Of a stretch of 64,000 nucleotides of DNA, positions 42,743-64,000 are shown piece by piece (within the stretch, counting starts at the first letter, position 1; the number at the start of each line of letters is the position of its first letter). The position numbers and the translations under genes are program-made. The notes under the pieces were generated by a model, which saw only the letters and a program-made list of their open reading frames with translations, was not told the DNA's origin and made no database searches. Origin of the DNA: Amoebidium appalachense (taxonomy: Eukaryota > Ichthyosporea); assembly GCA_963693365.1 (NCBI GenBank), contig CAVNZM010000017.1, positions 3,286,001 to 3,350,000 on the forward strand, written 5' to 3'.

Positions 42743-44205
42743 TACATCTGTGCAGGTGTACGAGTGCGTGTGTGTGAGGGCGAAGCCGATACCACAGGGA
42801 GGTGAGAGACGGGGAGGGAGGGAGGGAGGGAGGGGGGGGGGGGTTGTCACCCTTGTACGACGATGAAGGGCGATGCGACCTGGGCCAGGTGCCTGTAGTT
42901 GTCTGTGGAGGCCTGGGTGATGGCCTGCACCCAGCGGGTCTTGGTCTGTCCCTGATAGGTTAAGGGGTCCTCGTACCAGGCCTTGACTGGGGGTGGGTTG
43001 ATGGGGTTAAAAGGAGAATGGGGGTATATGGGAATTAAGGTGTGCATTACAAAACGTTATATATGGGTTAAAAAGTGCTAAACAGTAGGGTGGATTCTCT
43101 TAGCAAGCAAACACCCATTAACCGAACACCAGATCTAATGATATCATTGGCTCTGGCCAGGTCCAGTCCTGACGTAAGTAAGTGCGGAAACTGAAGTCGA
43201 TTGGTTCCCGCCATGTCGACATCGAAATTCCGAATTCGGTTCGTGTACATTTGATGCCTGCCCGAGCGGAGCACGTGGACAAGGTCTTCAAAAATGTTCT
43301 ACTCCATCAGAAACCTTTTTAGCACGGTTGAAGTAGTAACTTGATAAGATTGACTATTTTTCTAGATGAAGGTGATAGATTTCACAAACCGGCAAGTAAA
43401 CATATGATTCGCAACCAATAGTTGTGAAGATCGAGGTATTCGGTTAATGGGTGAGATCTTGACAGCATTTGCTTTTCATGTTTCTGTTAATAAATTAGAC
43501 CAGAAGCGCTATTTTTATTTTAATAACTGAAGATTTACATTAAACTCTTACTCCGACAAAAAGAAAAGTATCCGTTAATCTCTATTGGGAGCTGAGATAT
43601 TGCACAGATCGGGTGCGAAAACGGTTAATGGATAAGGTACCCTACATGGGTCATGTACAGGTTAAACAGCTTATGGGTCAAAGAAAGGTTGAGCGGTGCA
43701 TGGCTCACATGGCTCACATAGGGGTTAAACCTGCTGGCTGGGTGCGACATAAATAAAGACAAGGCACTCTGTTTGCTTCTGCCTCACTATCTGCTTCAAC
43801 CATGACCAGTTTCTTGAGGCTTTAACCCCCCCCCCCCTGGCACCTCTTGGGGGATTTTGTTGCCCAAGTATATCTACCGACGATATGTGGATGTTGGAGG
43901 TGTTTGCTCATGCCATTCAGTGTAGACGATTTGGGGTGGGCTGTATGTTCTATGGGTGTGTGTGATCATGGTTGTGTGGGTACGGGGTGTGGCCAGCTGC
44001 CAGGCATCATTATGAGGTTGTGAACTTGTTCATACTTGCTGCATCGAAATATTCCTATTTAGTTGTTTACATCTAGGCACGTACCGATTCTGAAGTCGCT
44101 CGACAGATACTCTGCATCTATGGTGCCCATTGTGAACAGGGGGCTGGCCCCGTTCATGTGGTTGTTAAGCAAGATCTTGCTGGCTGCTGACTCCCCGGGG
44201 TCCGG

Positions 44206-44295
<90 letters not shown>

Positions 44296-45014
44296 TCATG
44301 TGTGTGTGTGTGTGTGTGCGTGTGTGTGTGTATATTCATGTGTGTGTGTGTGTGTGTGTGCGTGTGTGTGCGTGCGCGTGTATATACATGTGTGCGCACA
44401 TACATGTATGTGTGTGTGTGTGTGTGTACGTGTGATTGCACCAACATGTAGTATGTGTGGGTGCACGTGTGTGTGTGTACATATGTGTGCGTGAATGTCG
44501 TGTGAATGTATGTTAGCTGGTGTCAGTCTGCGTGACCGTGTACGTGCTTGAGTTTGGGTTTAAGTGCATATGTGAGTGTGTGTGCCTGTTTCCGGGAGAG
44601 GGAAGGGCAGGAAGGGGGAGGGTGGGGGGGGGGGGGGGGGGGGGGGGGGGGCTGCGAGTATACGTTGCCGAACTCAAAAGTGTTTGAATGTGGTGTTTGC
44701 TAAGGAGGGGAATGTGTGCCACACATCTGGTATGAACCCATGTGCATGTGTGGAGGTAGTGATGTGCTCTTGCAGTGCTGTGCTCTCACATAGAGAATGT
44801 GTGTATGAATGCAGTGGTGGTGTGTGTTGATGACTGGCTGGGTGTGTGTGTGTGTCCATTTGGCTGTGGTTAGGAAGAGAGGGGGGGGGAGAAGGGGAGG
44901 TGGCAACTGGGTGTAGAGCTACGAGTACGGTCATGAGGTATATGGTACAGGTGGCCGTGTGTGTAATTTGTATGCTTTTCTGCCATATGTTAAGGGCTTT
45001 TTTTTTTTTTTTTT

Positions 45015-45045
<31 letters not shown>

Positions 45046-45255
45046 GGGAATTGATCAAAACGTATGTGTGTGGGTGTGCGTATACATATGCCTGTGTGTG
45101 TGTATGTGTGCGTGTATGCGTGCCACGGTGTGTGCGTGTATGTGTGCTTGTATGTGTGTCCCTAAGGGCTCCCATGTGCAACCAACATGTCACCACAACC
45201 CGTACACATCTACATAACCCCCCCCCCACACACACACACACACGCACACATACAT

Positions 45256-45294
<39 letters not shown>

Positions 45295-45705
45295 CATACA
45301 GCAGTAGTGGTGACGTCAGCACGAACCCCCTAAACAGCTCCCTGTGTTTCCTTGCCATGGTCAGGGCAATGCACCCCCCCATGCCCTGCCCCCACATGAA
45401 CAGGGGCAACCCGGGATAAGTCGTGGTCACCAGGTCAATATGCTGCAGTGTGTCCGAGATATATGCCCGATAATCCTCGATATCTCCCCTTTTGCCCCCG
45501 CTGCGCCCGTGGCCCTGATGATCGTGACCAAACACCAATAGCCCGGCGGCGTTAAAAGCGTCCACGTGCGCCGTATAGCGGCCTATGTGCTCGCCAAAGT
45601 TGTGCGAGATCAGAACCAGGCCCCTGTGTGTGGGTGTGTCAGTGGGTGCCGGTCCGAGGGGGGGAGGAGGGATAGGGGTAGGGGGGTGTCTGTGTGCAGG
45701 GGGTG

Positions 45706-45744
<39 letters not shown>

Positions 45745-46292
45745 GTGTGTGCATGTGCGTACGGGTAGGTGGTTGCGTGGGTGAAGTGGGTGAATGGGCG
45801 GCTGTGTGTGCTTTGGTGGGATGGGTGCGTGTGCAGTTCTGTGAATGTGAATGTGTGTGTGTGTGTGTAGGTGGGTGGGTGTGTGTTTGTGTGTGTGTGC
45901 GCGCATGTGCGCAGCTCTGTACATGTGAATGTGGGAGTGTGTGCACGTGCAATTCTGCTAAAGTGTGTGTGAGCATGTTCGCGCATATGCGCACACATAT
46001 GGGGGTGGGGGTGGATGTGAGGGTGCATGTGTCCGTAGGGGTTCGTACAAAGGGTATGTGTGTGAGTGGGTAAGGGCGCGCGGGTGGATGGCTGTGGTGG
46101 GTGCGGGTGTCGGGCGTGTACATGTTCTGTGTGTGGTTGGGTGTGGGTGGATAGGTGTTGTGTGGGTTCGGAGTGCATGTGTCTGTGCATGTGGCTGTGT
46201 GTTTGGGGCTAGATTTGTATGAGCTCAGGAAACACCGGCCCACCGATTATGCCCACATGCAGCGAATACAACGTGTAGAAGCACACCACACC

Positions 46293-46328
<36 letters not shown>

Positions 46329-46523
46329 CACCCACACCACACCCACACACACACTCCTTCTCTTTCTCTCTCTCCCCCTCCCCCCCAAACACACACACAG
46401 ACACACCATCACCGCCACCACCACACCCATCCACACACCCAACCAACACAACCCCCCCCCCCCCTCTCCCCCTACCCCCCATTCCCCATTACAAACACAC
46501 ACACGCACAATACCCCAACACAC

Positions 46524-46564
<41 letters not shown>

Positions 46565-46585
46565 ACACCCGCACAGACACACCCA

Positions 46586-46616
<31 letters not shown>

Positions 46617-47873
46617 GTACTTAGCCTTGCCCTCAGGTAGCCATATCCTCGTGTAGATGCTGACCTTGTCAAAATGCGACACAAAGCACCCCTCCATCAC
46701 ATTTGGCGCCAAATTAAATTCCGATGGACGGGCAGCCACGGTTAGATCCCCCTCCACCCCCTCCCCCCGTCTTAGCCTTAACTTGTTTGCGCCGTGAGAG
46801 AGTGGGGTCTTGGGGGAGCTCGCGGGGAAAAGCCTGCATCTGGGGAGCCGCCATAGTGGCTGGTGGTGCTTTCTGTGTGTGTGTGTGTGTGTGTTGGGGG
46901 GGGGGGGGGGGGGGGGGGGAGGGGGATTAGAATGACTTGATGGGTTAAGTGTTAATTGGAAAGGCAGCAAGCAAAAAATAAAGACAGAGATAGAAATTCA
47001 GAAGACGGGAAGTCTATAACAAACATAACATTTCTGTCTGGGTGCTATGTTGTCAGGATTACTCTGGCCACGGTACACCCCAAGAGTGCACTTCGGTGAA
47101 AACCAACCCCCCCCCCCCCTCCCCCACACACGTACACCCTTCCCCGCCCGCTTGTCTAGCCCATCACCCTTTCTCCTCCCCCACTTTCCCGCCCCCCCCC
47201 CCCCCCCCCCCCCCCCCTCTCCCCGGATCCCTCCCCCTCTCCCCCCCCCCGCCCCCACATACACACACACACACCCGGGGGGTCGGTCTGTGCCTTCACC
47301 ATCACACCCACATACACAAAAGTGAAGCACTCAAAAATGCACCCTTGGAAAAACACAAGGGCACTTGCACGCGAACGTATGCACACACTCCCACCTGCAA
47401 ACAACAGCTCACAACACATGTGCACACACACTCACACACACGCAGTTGGCAACCACACACTGGCGAGCTTATACCAACGTACATGTGTGTGTGTTTGTGC
47501 TCTGCGAGCGCCTAAACACACACAACATACACACGCTCAAACACTCCCCACACAAACACGTACCACCTCCACACACGTATAACACACACGCGCAACCCAG
47601 GTCCCCCCGTCTCCTCCGCCCCCGCACGCCCCCAGACCAACACACCCACACACACACCCACACACACACACACCTGCACACACACCACACACACAGGTGG
47701 AATACACAAATCCGTATTACACACAAAAGCCAAAACACAGACACTCTCACATCTAGGCACGCAAAACGGCACACACACACATTCTTACACACCGTACACG
47801 TAACATACACATGCCCCCCCCTCCCCCCCCCCCCTCCACAACCAGCACGCACAAGCACACATACTCGTGCGCG

Positions 47874-47925
<52 letters not shown>

Positions 47926-48123
47926 GCATGCGGGTGCGCACGCACACGCACACACACACGCACACACAGTGGCACACATGCCCATAGAAAGGCAGATGCA
48001 AGCTGAGACACCCACACCCTTGCCAACCCACCCACCCAAACCCACACCCACACTTACACACACCCACACCCACCCCCCCCCCCCCCCCCCCCCCCCCCAA
48101 CACACACACACAAACACAAGCAT

Positions 48124-48160
<37 letters not shown>

Positions 48161-48769
48161 CACACCGGCAGGTTCAGGTCTATGTTTGCGCCATTGAAGC
48201 TGGGCAGCTTCATGCTGCGCAGAGAGCTCTCACTGGTTGCATAGACATTGCTGCGCCCCGTCAGGGACGTCACCTGCAAACACACGTGTCAGCACAAGAA
48301 GGGCGGGGGGAGAGGGGAGGGAGGGGGGAGGGAGGGGGGAGAGGGGACGGAGGGGGGGGGGGGAGACGGGACCCTCTGCAGGAAGACACTTCGTGGTGGC
48401 TAGCTGTGCTGGAAACTGAGAAAAAGAAAAAACAGCCACCAGCTTCCTCGGGATATCTGGTTGCGCAAGCCAAAAGAACACACATTACTGAACGCACATT
48501 ACTGAAAGCACATTACTGAACGCACATTACTGAACGCAAACACGGTGTGTATGTCTTTTGAGTGGAGAGGAAGGCGGGCGGGGGTCGGCAGGGCGAGAAA
48601 CGGGGAAAGAGGGTGAGGGGAAGGGGGGGCGGGGAGGGGGCCAGGGGGGGGGGGGTTTGGTCACCTGTGTGGAGCGTTGGTGGACGATCGTTGAGCGATC
48701 AAACTTCTCTGTGACCGGAAGGGCTGGGCCCGACCAGGTTTTTTTAACGGGTTTTGCGGTGCTGGCCAT
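40868..48769 (-). CDS. Monoacylglycerol-lipase-like alpha/beta hydrolase, nucleophile Ser replaced; 8 exons, 524 aa
   Basis: Exons on the minus strand: 48665-48769, 48166-48273, 46621-46808, 45296-45623, 44085-44190, 42851-42986, 42272-42401, 40868-41341. The core matches [76 protein letters not shown] and [18 protein letters not shown]. In MGLL the elbow GHSMGG carries the catalytic Ser. Here it reads GQGMGG, with Gly214 (codon 45383-45385) instead, and the oxyanion HG is HN (141-142). The Asp (327) and His (357) positions of the triad remain. About 100 extra N-terminal residues and a hydrophilic C-terminal tail of about 145 residues are unusual. Hydrolase activity is therefore doubtful. The exon 3 acceptor and exon 4/5 junction are best-fit choices. 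Confidence 0.87.
41472..41535. repeat. ~22-bp tandem repeat, three copies
   Basis: TCAACCATGATT(T)CTT plus AGGA units repeat in the last intron of the hydrolase gene. Confidence 0.8.
41845..42010. promoter_or_regulatory. Intronic CCAAT/ATTGG cluster
   Basis: At least four CCAAT or ATTGG pentamers lie within 165 bp in the last intron of the hydrolase gene, in contexts like those of the intergenic clusters. It could be an internal promoter or part of an inserted element. Confidence 0.3.
42686..42740. repeat. (TG)n microsatellite
   Basis: Pure TG array in the intron between exons 6 and 7 of the hydrolase gene. Confidence 0.9.
43112..43453. mobile_element. Candidate MITE with 19-bp inverted ends
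   Basis: CACCCATTAACCGAACACC at 43112-43130 is matched in reverse complement at 43435-43453 with one mismatch, bounding about 340 bp of AT-rich DNA. No clear target-site duplication. Related CGGTTAATGG/CCGTTAAT motifs occur at about 43575 and 43622. It lies in hydrolase intron 5. Confidence 0.5.
44206..44440. repeat. (TG)n array abutting hydrolase exon 5
   Basis: TG repeat of about 42 units followed by TG/TATA-interrupted units. It lies directly beside the exon 5 acceptor, which makes the exon boundary hard to read. Confidence 0.9.
45000..45290. repeat. Poly(T), poly(G) and second G-run
   Basis: T-run at about 45000-45024, G-run to about 45048, and another G-run at about 45260-45290, in hydrolase intron 4 just after exon 4. 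Confidence 0.9.
46290..46615. repeat. C-run and (CA)n arrays
   Basis: C-run 46296-46326 followed by CA-rich DNA to the exon 3 boundary of the hydrolase gene. Confidence 0.85.
47874..48165. repeat. (CA)n, C-run and (CA)n in hydrolase intron 2
   Basis: CA array at 47874-47922, a C-run near 48070-48098, and CA again to the exon 2 donor. Confidence 0.85.
48473..48538. repeat. 16-bp tandem repeat, four copies
   Basis: GCACATTACTGAAAGC-type units repeat four times in hydrolase intron 1. Confidence 0.85.
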
Positions 48770-50500
<1,731 letters not shown>

Positions 50501-50508
50501 TATAAAAG
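50501..50508 (+). promoter_or_regulatory. TATA-box-like motif upstream of an ATG
   Basis: TATAAAAG lies 28 bp before ATG at 50529. The frame from that ATG reads MIPRPCGCACYGFKELVSYL for about 40 residues before a TG-rich, intron-like region. No downstream exon was convincingly found, so a gene here is speculative. Confidence 0.25.
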
Positions 50509-51059
50509 ATATATAGGCCTAGGACAGGATGATCCCCCGACCATGCGGATGTGCGTGCTATGGCTTTAAAGAGCTGGTATCCTACCTATTGACCGTGACA
50601 CTGACGGCCAAAGTATTTGAGGAACATGGGCACAGGATACTTGAACTGCATGTGTGTACACGTGTGTTGGGGTTTGCACCTGCCTGTGCATGTAGTTGTG
50701 CTTGTGCACGTGGATCTTTTTCGGAGACTGGTCTCTTACCACGACAAACAGCGCAAACGTTTTACCCGTGTGAAATATCCGTGCGGGTGTGTGTACGATT
50801 CTTGTGTGTGCTTGTGTTGTGTCGGCGAATGTACAGGTTGCGTGGCATAGGGTGCGGTTGTGCTTTCTTTGTCAGCGCGGGGACACCCACTTGTCATTGG
50901 GTTCTGTGTGTGTGTGCGCTTGCAGCGTGTGTCGTCTTTGTTTCCGTGCATGTCTGTGTTGGCACGTGTGTGTGTGTGTGTGTGTCTTTGTATGTTCTTG
51001 TGCATGTTTTTGAACAAAGAACCTGAACCTATTACGCTTGCAGGCTTGGGAAAGGGATG

Positions 51060-51067
51060 GGGTGGGG

Positions 51068-51104
<37 letters not shown>

Positions 51105-51152
51105 GGGAGGGGGGAGAGGGGAAGAGGAGGGGCGGCGAGTGGTGGTGCTGGT

Positions 51153-51183
<31 letters not shown>

Positions 51184-51267
51184 GGGAGGGGGGGGGGGGG
51201 GGGGGGGGGGGCAGCTGGAATTTCCGGCATTCAGGTAACAAACCATGCACATGTCGGCATCATCATA

Positions 51268-51324
<57 letters not shown>

Positions 51325-51500
51325 AAAAAAGAAAAAAATATTACTAGTAATGAAAATGAAAAATAAAATTTCTTACGTCAGAAATGGAATCGAATAAGAT
51401 AAAAAAGAGTTCAAGTTCACCTGCCCGCTGGGGGAGGCAGCGAGTGGTTGGCTTCTGCCCCCCTCCCCCCCCCCCCCCCCCCCCCTTCCCCCCCCCCCAC

Positions 51501-51535
<35 letters not shown>
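51060..51535. repeat. G-runs, long C-run, poly(A)
   Basis: G-runs at about 51070-51102 and 51155-51181, a C-run at 51271-51322 (about 52 nt), another C-run near 51470 and an A-run at about 51503-51533. Confidence 0.9.
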
Positions 51536-51658
51536 AAAAGGAAAACCGACGGGGAATCTAAAGAACATATACCTATTGTCCCAGAAAAATCAAGATATTA
51601 AGACCCTATTTCAAAATTACCCACGATCTTAATTTCAGTCACCACCTGCACTCACACG

Positions 51659-51710
<52 letters not shown>

Positions 51711-52021
51711 GTGCACGCACACACACACACATACACACACACACACAAATGCACGCACGTACGCACACGTACACATACATACAGACACACCGATACGCAC
51801 ACCCTCAAACCAACTCCTTCACTTGTAGGAGTGCTCACGTGTTATGCACACAAATACACCCATGCACGTACACACATCGCGTTGAACAATCCCCCAGCGA
51901 CTTAACCACATGTGCTAATGTGGGTCAGTACACACTAAAAGTGCAAGAACAGGGTCCGGATCGCATTGCTCCCCCCCCCCCCCCTCTCTCCCCCCCCCCC
52001 CCCCCCCCAAATACACACACA

Positions 52022-52059
<38 letters not shown>

Positions 52060-53454
52060 TATATATTGTTTTGGTTGGTTATTGGCCGGAATTCCGGGAG
52101 AGGTGGGGAAGAGGTGGGGTGGTGGCCATGGCGGGGGAGAGGAGAAGCAGAGGGGGAGTAAAATTTTATCTCAGCGCACTGCCGGTGCCCCCTTATACCC
52201 CTGAATATTCGAATGGGGGGCCAAGGGGGGGGGGGGGGGGGGGGGGTAGGGTAGGGGGGAGGGAGGGGGGGATGGAGGAGGGGGGAGTGGGGAGTTCTGA
52301 TTAGAGAGGTTTCGCGGAGAGATCTCGAGAAACTTCCAAGTTCCATTAGCCAATTGGGCTCGTGCTTCAAAGTGGGGGTGGTGTAAGGTAGAAAAGGGAC
52401 GCTTGAGCCTTGTGGCTGGCTATATGCATAGGCAGTATGGTGCATGCACTACACATGCACATGTTACGAAAAGGCCATGAGAAAAATTAAAAAAGTAGGA
52501 ATCCCGTAATCATAAAATAAACTGCATCGGCCAATAGTTCATGCGGGATCCGACTGTTTAACCATATATGGAGATTTGGGCGGGAAGTTTTGGCGCGAAA
52601 CAAAGTTTCATAAAACAATCAAAAAAATTAGGAATATCATGGTATGGTCAATACATGCACCTTTTCCATGTAGATTATGACTAGGCTAATGATAAGAAGT
52701 TATGACATAAATTGTGGACATGCTATGCCAGCACAGTATGCCATATGACGCCACACATGCATTATGCCTTCGTGTGGCCTTGTACACGTGTACATGTTCA
52801 GCCAAAACTCATGTGTTAATGATGACGTAACATGCATATGTATGCACAAAATCACAGATAGAAGTAAGTGTCTATGTACATCTAATATACAGCACATATG
52901 GTGGCTAAGGCATGTGCACCATCGCAAATAATGGATGTATATGCATGACGTACACGAGTGAAATTGGGTCAAGAGCTGACTAGAGAATACATGAACTGTC
53001 ATCAAGGTACTATTAAACTAAGCCATCAATCACACACGACCACATAATTGTTATTGTAATCACACACGACCACATAATTGTTATTGTCGGTGTTACAATC
53101 ATTCTTGATTGTAACACAGACCACATAATTGTTATTGTCGGTGTTACAATCATTCTTACAGAGGCTAGCATGACTTGTGCACGCTCTAAATACTGATACC
53201 CGTGTTATACTAAACCGCATCATAGATCAAATCAGCAGGTAAATTCCTGGACCAGGTCCAATCACGAAACCTGGTGCACCTTCAAGAATGTTCTTTCTAA
53301 AATATCGAAGGGGAAGAGTATGCACCCAGCTCTCTTTCTCCTGAAGGCCTGCAATCGGCTTGAAACAACGCATGTGCGTATGTACAGGCATGTGTGCTTT
53401 TTCTTACATGGTGCGTGTTTGGGTGGGCACGTGGGTGCATGCTGAACAGCATCC
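51536..53454. other. Spacer downstream of the glycosyltransferase gene
   Basis: CA arrays at 51661-51702 and about 52020-52055, a G-rich block at 52220-52290 and AT-rich unique DNA at 52440-53020. A ~26-bp tandem repeat (CACACACGACCACATAATTG with TTATTGT) lies at 53028-53160. No gene recognised. The glycosyltransferase 3' UTR should lie near 53000-53454. Confidence 0.5.
53028..53160. repeat. Compound tandem repeat, ~26-bp and ~45-bp units
   Basis: CACACACGACCACATAATTG(TTATTGT) occurs twice, then GACCACATAATTGTTATTGT with CGGTGTTACAATCATTCTT twice. Confidence 0.8.
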
Positions 53455-61896
<8,442 letters not shown>

Positions 61897-63554
61897 TGCG
61901 CAATAGTGGCTACGTCTCCTAACCACTGCCCATAATATAGGTGCCGCTAAATAAGCCAACAACGTGTAACAGGTGCTCAAAGCCGAGGTCGTTGAAGCGA
62001 GGGGAAGGTCTGGCAATAACAGGAAGGATTCTCACTAATATTAGATCTCCTGACGCATAAACGGTTCCTGCGAAATGGATGGAAATGCGCGTGAATACGT
62101 GGGGTGCAAAGCTACACTGCTGTGGTTGGTAGTTTTACGTGAGCTGCTTGCTAATAATTTACATTAGAAGCCACACTGCCGCACACCAGCTCCGGTGCGC
62201 ACGCAGCACCAGCCGCTTGAGAAGGGTTCGCAGGTCTGAGATGTAAGCGCGCCTGCCTAGTTATATAAGTGTTTCCAGTAGCATTACTAGGCCCGAAAGA
62301 GTGCCTGCTCGTGGCTGTATACATGTGGACATGCGATGACAGAAAAACATGTGATGTTGCCCAAAACTACGAGGATGTCGACGTTGTCAAAGTTTTGGCT
62401 TCAAGTCTGCTCTGTCACCACCGTGACCGCATTCCAGGTTTTAGTGGACTAATTTCCATCCAATCAGAACGCCACAAATCGCATACCTATCTGTTTGCGC
62501 TATCATTAAAATGATTGGCTTTGGATGGAGATCAATCATGCATGTCAGTTGCCGGGCTCAGAAGGTCTCTGGAAGATGGCTACGTGCGGGAAGATGTGTT
62601 TTCGAGTTGTAAACTGACGATCAAATAATCTTAGATAGTTAAAAGTATTTTTTACTCTATACTTACACTGTTTTTTTGCTCATCTTTTGCTCCAAAAACT
62701 ATGATCATTATCGTGAACTAGCTTAGGCAGCGGCAAATCTGTGTAGCACTGGTCAACCTCTTACAATTGGCTAGATTTGGCGCCAATCCTTGCCCTTGGA
62801 AGGTTTTGGCCAATCCTAAAACAATTTCTAAGAATTGATGATTGGACTACTCATTTTGATAGAGTGGGGTAAAGTGTGTGGTGGGAAAGCGGGAATTCCG
62901 AGCCGGGTGGCTGAGTCCTTAATTTTTATGTTTATATAAATTAATGAAAATCGAGTAAATAATAATAGTCGGTTTTAGAGAGATTACTGCTTTTGAGCTA
63001 CTATCACATGATTTTACATAGTCCATTTTACAATATAGTGCAGATGAAGAGCATTTGAAAATTAGCAAACATGCCCCGATGATTGACATTTCCCCGGCTT
63101 TTGCACTCCTCCACGCTGGAAGCAGCAGTTTCCCACACAGTTGAACGCATGCTGCCGGCTTTTTCAGTTTGCCAGACCTTCAGTTATTGTTTGTGCAACC
63201 AAACAATACGAGTCGAAACAACTTTTGCACTTGTTTTTTGACCTTCGAATCTTTTCAAAGAAGTGACTAGCTGCTGTAGATCATCGCCTCTTCCAACCCT
63301 TCCTCCAAGCATGTTAGAAAGGCATACCAACAAGACACGTGGCTGCGACCGTTACCCCGTCACTCATGATCACTGCGTTTGAACTTTCTAAACCCTTCAG
63401 TAACCCACGTTAGTCCTAGTCTTCCATAGTACTACCCATACATTTGGTTGTTTCCATCCTACTCCTTCACCAGCTTCGTTACATACTATCGGGGCCCACC
63501 CCCGCCATTATTCACCCTGTGTTCCCCATTACTCTTTATTAGGTGTACACAGCC
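61897..63554. promoter_or_regulatory. Divergent promoter region with CCAAT clusters
   Basis: The spacer separates the glycosyltransferase start (minus) from the next gene (+). It lacks the G/C homopolymers and CA arrays found elsewhere and has at least six CCAAT/ATTGG pentamers in two groups (about 62455-62520 and 62755-62850). CGCCAATC and GGCCAATC contexts fit NF-Y sites. A shared bidirectional promoter is inferred from layout. Confidence 0.45.
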
Positions 63555-63776
63555 ATGGAGAGACGTCAAAGTGTCCTCTCCAACAGCAACTATGAAGCTG
63601 TGGAGGTGGGGCCTGAGGCCGATAACCTGACAGGGGACCGGCCGGGGTCACCCACCCCTTCACAAATGTCGTCTGACCGGCTATCGATTATGCGGAGGGT
63701 CACGGTGGATGACCCGGTCAGCTACCGGCCACTGACTTCAGACCAGAGGGTGCCTACGGAGGGCAGAATCGTGAGG
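63555..63776 (+). CDS. First coding exon of an unidentified gene continuing beyond the window
   Basis: ATG in a strong context (CAGCCATGG) opens 74 codons ending at a consensus donor, AGG|GTGAGT, in phase 0. The peptide begins MERRQSVLSNSNYEAVEVG and is hydrophilic, with Ser/Thr-Pro sites (PGSPTPSQMSSDRLS), a RRVTVDD basic-Thr site, and no membrane segment. This looks like a cytosolic, regulated N-terminal tail, perhaps of a membrane protein, but no family can be named. G-runs and a TG array follow in the intron. An ATG four codons upstream (63543) is in frame in poorer context. Confidence 0.6.
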
Positions 63777-63799
63777 GTGAGTGGATGGGAGAGAAGAAG

Positions 63800-63919
63800 G
63801 GGGACGGGGGGGGGGGGGGGGGGGGGGGGGGGGTGTTGGATGAGGCTGAAAAGTTTGGAAGATGCGTAGGGGGGCGGGTGCTTGAACGAGAACGATGGAG
63901 ATGACGAGACAGGCAGGAT

Positions 63920-63959
<40 letters not shown>

Positions 63960-64000
63960 TGTGTATGTGTGTGTGTGTATGGGTGTGTGTGTGTGTGTGG
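63800..64000. repeat. G-run and (TG)n at the window edge
   Basis: G-run at about 63807-63833 and TG arrays from 63921 to the end, in the first intron of the last gene. Confidence 0.85.

Overview
The window looks like nuclear DNA from a eukaryote with long introns. Inferred lineage: opisthokont or unicellular holozoan, possibly ichthyosporean-like. The reasons are an RFX-family transcription factor split over about 18 small exons, GT-AG introns of 0.2-2 kb, CCAAT-box clusters between genes, no operons, and introns and spacers full of (CA)n/(TG)n, (GA)n, (ACGC)n and very long G or C homopolymers. Lineage is inferred from gene content only. Most long open frames in the window are translations of these simple repeats and are not genes.

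Layout: 1-1154 holds the 3' end of an unidentified + strand gene. 2786-8898 (minus) is a 7-exon TXNDC9/phosducin-like thioredoxin-fold gene. 8899-12358 is an AT-richer spacer with a 905-bp pogo/Tigger-like MITE. 12359-13480 (+) is an intronless single C2H2 zinc-finger gene. 13481-22580 is repeat-rich and contains orphan coding-like exons, a foldback element, diverged duplicated repeats, and one good unassigned exon at 21070-21458. 24506-38321 (+) is the RFX transcription factor gene. 40868-48769 (minus) is an 8-exon monoacylglycerol-lipase-like alpha/beta hydrolase whose nucleophile Ser is Gly. 53455-61896 (minus) is a 10-exon type II membrane glycosyltransferase of the DXD/alpha-1,4-glycosyltransferase (A4GALT-like) group. 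63555-63776 (+) is the first coding exon of a gene that runs off the window, divergent from the glycosyltransferase across a CCAAT-rich spacer.

The four multi-exon models were assembled by hand. They keep intron phase and protein-family alignment across all joins, and total coding lengths are multiples of three (202, 597, 524 and 386 aa). The genes belong to unrelated processes (chaperonin/cytoskeleton co-factor, transcription, lipid hydrolase fold, glycan synthesis), and nothing suggests they work as a cluster. The most interesting items are the apparently dead monoacylglycerol lipase with long terminal extensions, a dispersed repeat family bounded by poly(C) (one copy sits just before an RFX splice acceptor), a TIR element carrying what looks like a captured promoter plus first exon, a foldback element made of short palindromes, and a GC-AG intron inside the RFX gene.
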